NCBI GenBank assembly: GCA_027579435.1 | Contig: JANBPK010000521.1 | Location: 1-10,288, forward strand | DNA from: Candolleomyces eurysporus | Taxonomy: Eukaryota > Basidiomycota > Agaricomycetes > Agaricales > Psathyrellaceae | Length of the DNA stretch: 10,288 bases | Reading direction: 5' to 3' | Part shown: positions 9,731 through 10,288 of the stretch, piece by piece | Numbering within the stretch: the stretch's first letter is position 1 | How the letters are laid out: the number at the start of each line of letters is the position of its first letter | Program-made: the position numbers and the translations under genes | Notes under the pieces: generated by a model | Databases searched by the model: none | What the model saw: the letters and a program-made list of their open reading frames with translations, nothing else | Told to the model about the DNA's origin: nothing

Positions 9731-10228
9731 GCACAGAGTCGTCATCATCCCCTACGAATTTGAGTAAGAGCTAGAGTGTACCATAAGGAAGGGCCTCTTC
9801 ACATCGGTTCGCAAAGACTCCATATGAGGCGGATCGCCTGTTGTGCCCGCTCAACCCATCGTCCATCTGCTCCGATTCGGCCCGTTCAAAGATTTTCAGT
9901 GCTGTCTAATCCGCTGGACTGGGCGATTCGATGAGGGGATAATACAAGTCCCTTGTCGCTGGCGCCTGCAGGCCGGCCCTTGATATACCGATGGCACTGC
10001 CGCTACATGATCCGTCGCCTATCTACTCTACTACTACTATCTAATCTCCTATGATCACATCTAATCTACTATGCCCATACCCACTACCACACCGCTCGTA
10101 ATTTAGGCTGTAGCGCCTTTAATCGTTCATCTACGCTCTGGAAATTTTCTCCAGTTGTGAGCTGAGGATACCTGTCCACGAGGAAGACAGTCTTCCACTT
10201 CCCATTATTCTCGAACCAACTCTGCTGT
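9731..10228 (+). repeat. Right copy of 0.5 kb direct repeat
   Basis: This is the same-orientation copy of 1-497, separated from it by about 9.2 kb that contains the peroxygenase and membrane-protein genes. Homology begins here at the base matching position 1 and stops abruptly after CTGCTGT at 10228. Unlike the left copy, an open minus-strand frame runs through the right edge into unique sequence, so this copy is probably the parent. The left edge at 9731 may only reflect where the window starts. Confidence 0.93.
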
Positions 10229-10274
10229 GCGTCGCGGTAAAAGTTTGCTGNCAAAGTTCGCTTACGGTGGATCA
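10084..10274 (-). CDS. Probable 3'-terminal exon of an unidentified gene, cut by the window edge
   Basis: A minus-strand frame of about 63 codons ends at a TAG (10084-10086). Upstream it meets GATTTCAG at 10275-10282, a good splice acceptor, so this may be a last exon whose upstream exons lie beyond the window. The peptide has a protein-like composition, with ANFYRDAQQSWFENNGKW followed by VFLVDRYPQL and a basic C-terminus KLRAVW, but I do not recognise the family. One codon contains an undetermined base at 10251. The frame crosses the repeat edge at 10228 without interruption, which supports this being the original locus. A chance open frame remains possible given its length. Confidence 0.4.
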
Positions 10275-10288
10275 CTGAAATCTACACT

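Noticed and set aside
9473..9748. 91-codon minus-strand frame overlapping the end of the membrane-protein gene and the repeat edge
   Set aside because: It overlaps the coding tail of the membrane protein in antisense, has no recognised motif and straddles unrelated sequence blocks.
1..10228. LTR retrotransposon with LTRs at both ends of the window
   Set aside because: The repeats lack TG...CA ends, no reverse transcriptase, integrase or gag frame lies between them, and the interval holds two ordinary host-type genes.

Overview
The window reads as draft genomic DNA of a filamentous basidiomycete (class Agaricomycetes). Both supported protein genes are split by four phase-compatible introns with GT-AG borders. 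Seven of these eight introns are only 49-64 bp long. One gene encodes a secreted heme-thiolate peroxygenase closest to the long UPO type described from Agrocybe (Cyclocybe) aegerita. The other encodes a seven-helix membrane protein of a kind common in mushroom genomes. Two undetermined bases (5573 and 10251) and a repeat copy that starts exactly at base 1 suggest a contig-like draft sequence.

Layout. 1-497: left copy of a direct repeat about 98% identical to 9731-10228. 498-1944: no supported gene. 1945-3557 (+): TATA box and a complete five-exon unspecific peroxygenase gene, 379 residues. 3751-3840 (-): GC-rich Pol III-like unit with a B-box match, an A-box-like match and a T8 terminator, resembling a degenerate tRNA or SINE head. 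3841-8094: about 4.2 kb without a convincing gene, including a pyrimidine-rich stretch. 8095-9556 (+): TATA-like box and a complete five-exon gene for a 383-residue membrane protein. 9731-10228: right repeat copy, part of a minus-strand ORF that continues to the window edge and is probably the 3' end of another gene.

The genes show no sign of forming one pathway. The peroxygenase acts outside the cell, using hydrogen peroxide to oxygenate organic compounds. The membrane protein has no known function, and the 4.6 kb between the two genes argues against shared control. The most useful observations are substitutions at positions lining the peroxygenase heme pocket, and the 0.5 kb direct repeat bracketing both genes, where the left copy looks like a truncated, frameshifted duplicate of the right-hand gene end. 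I found no clear new biological system.
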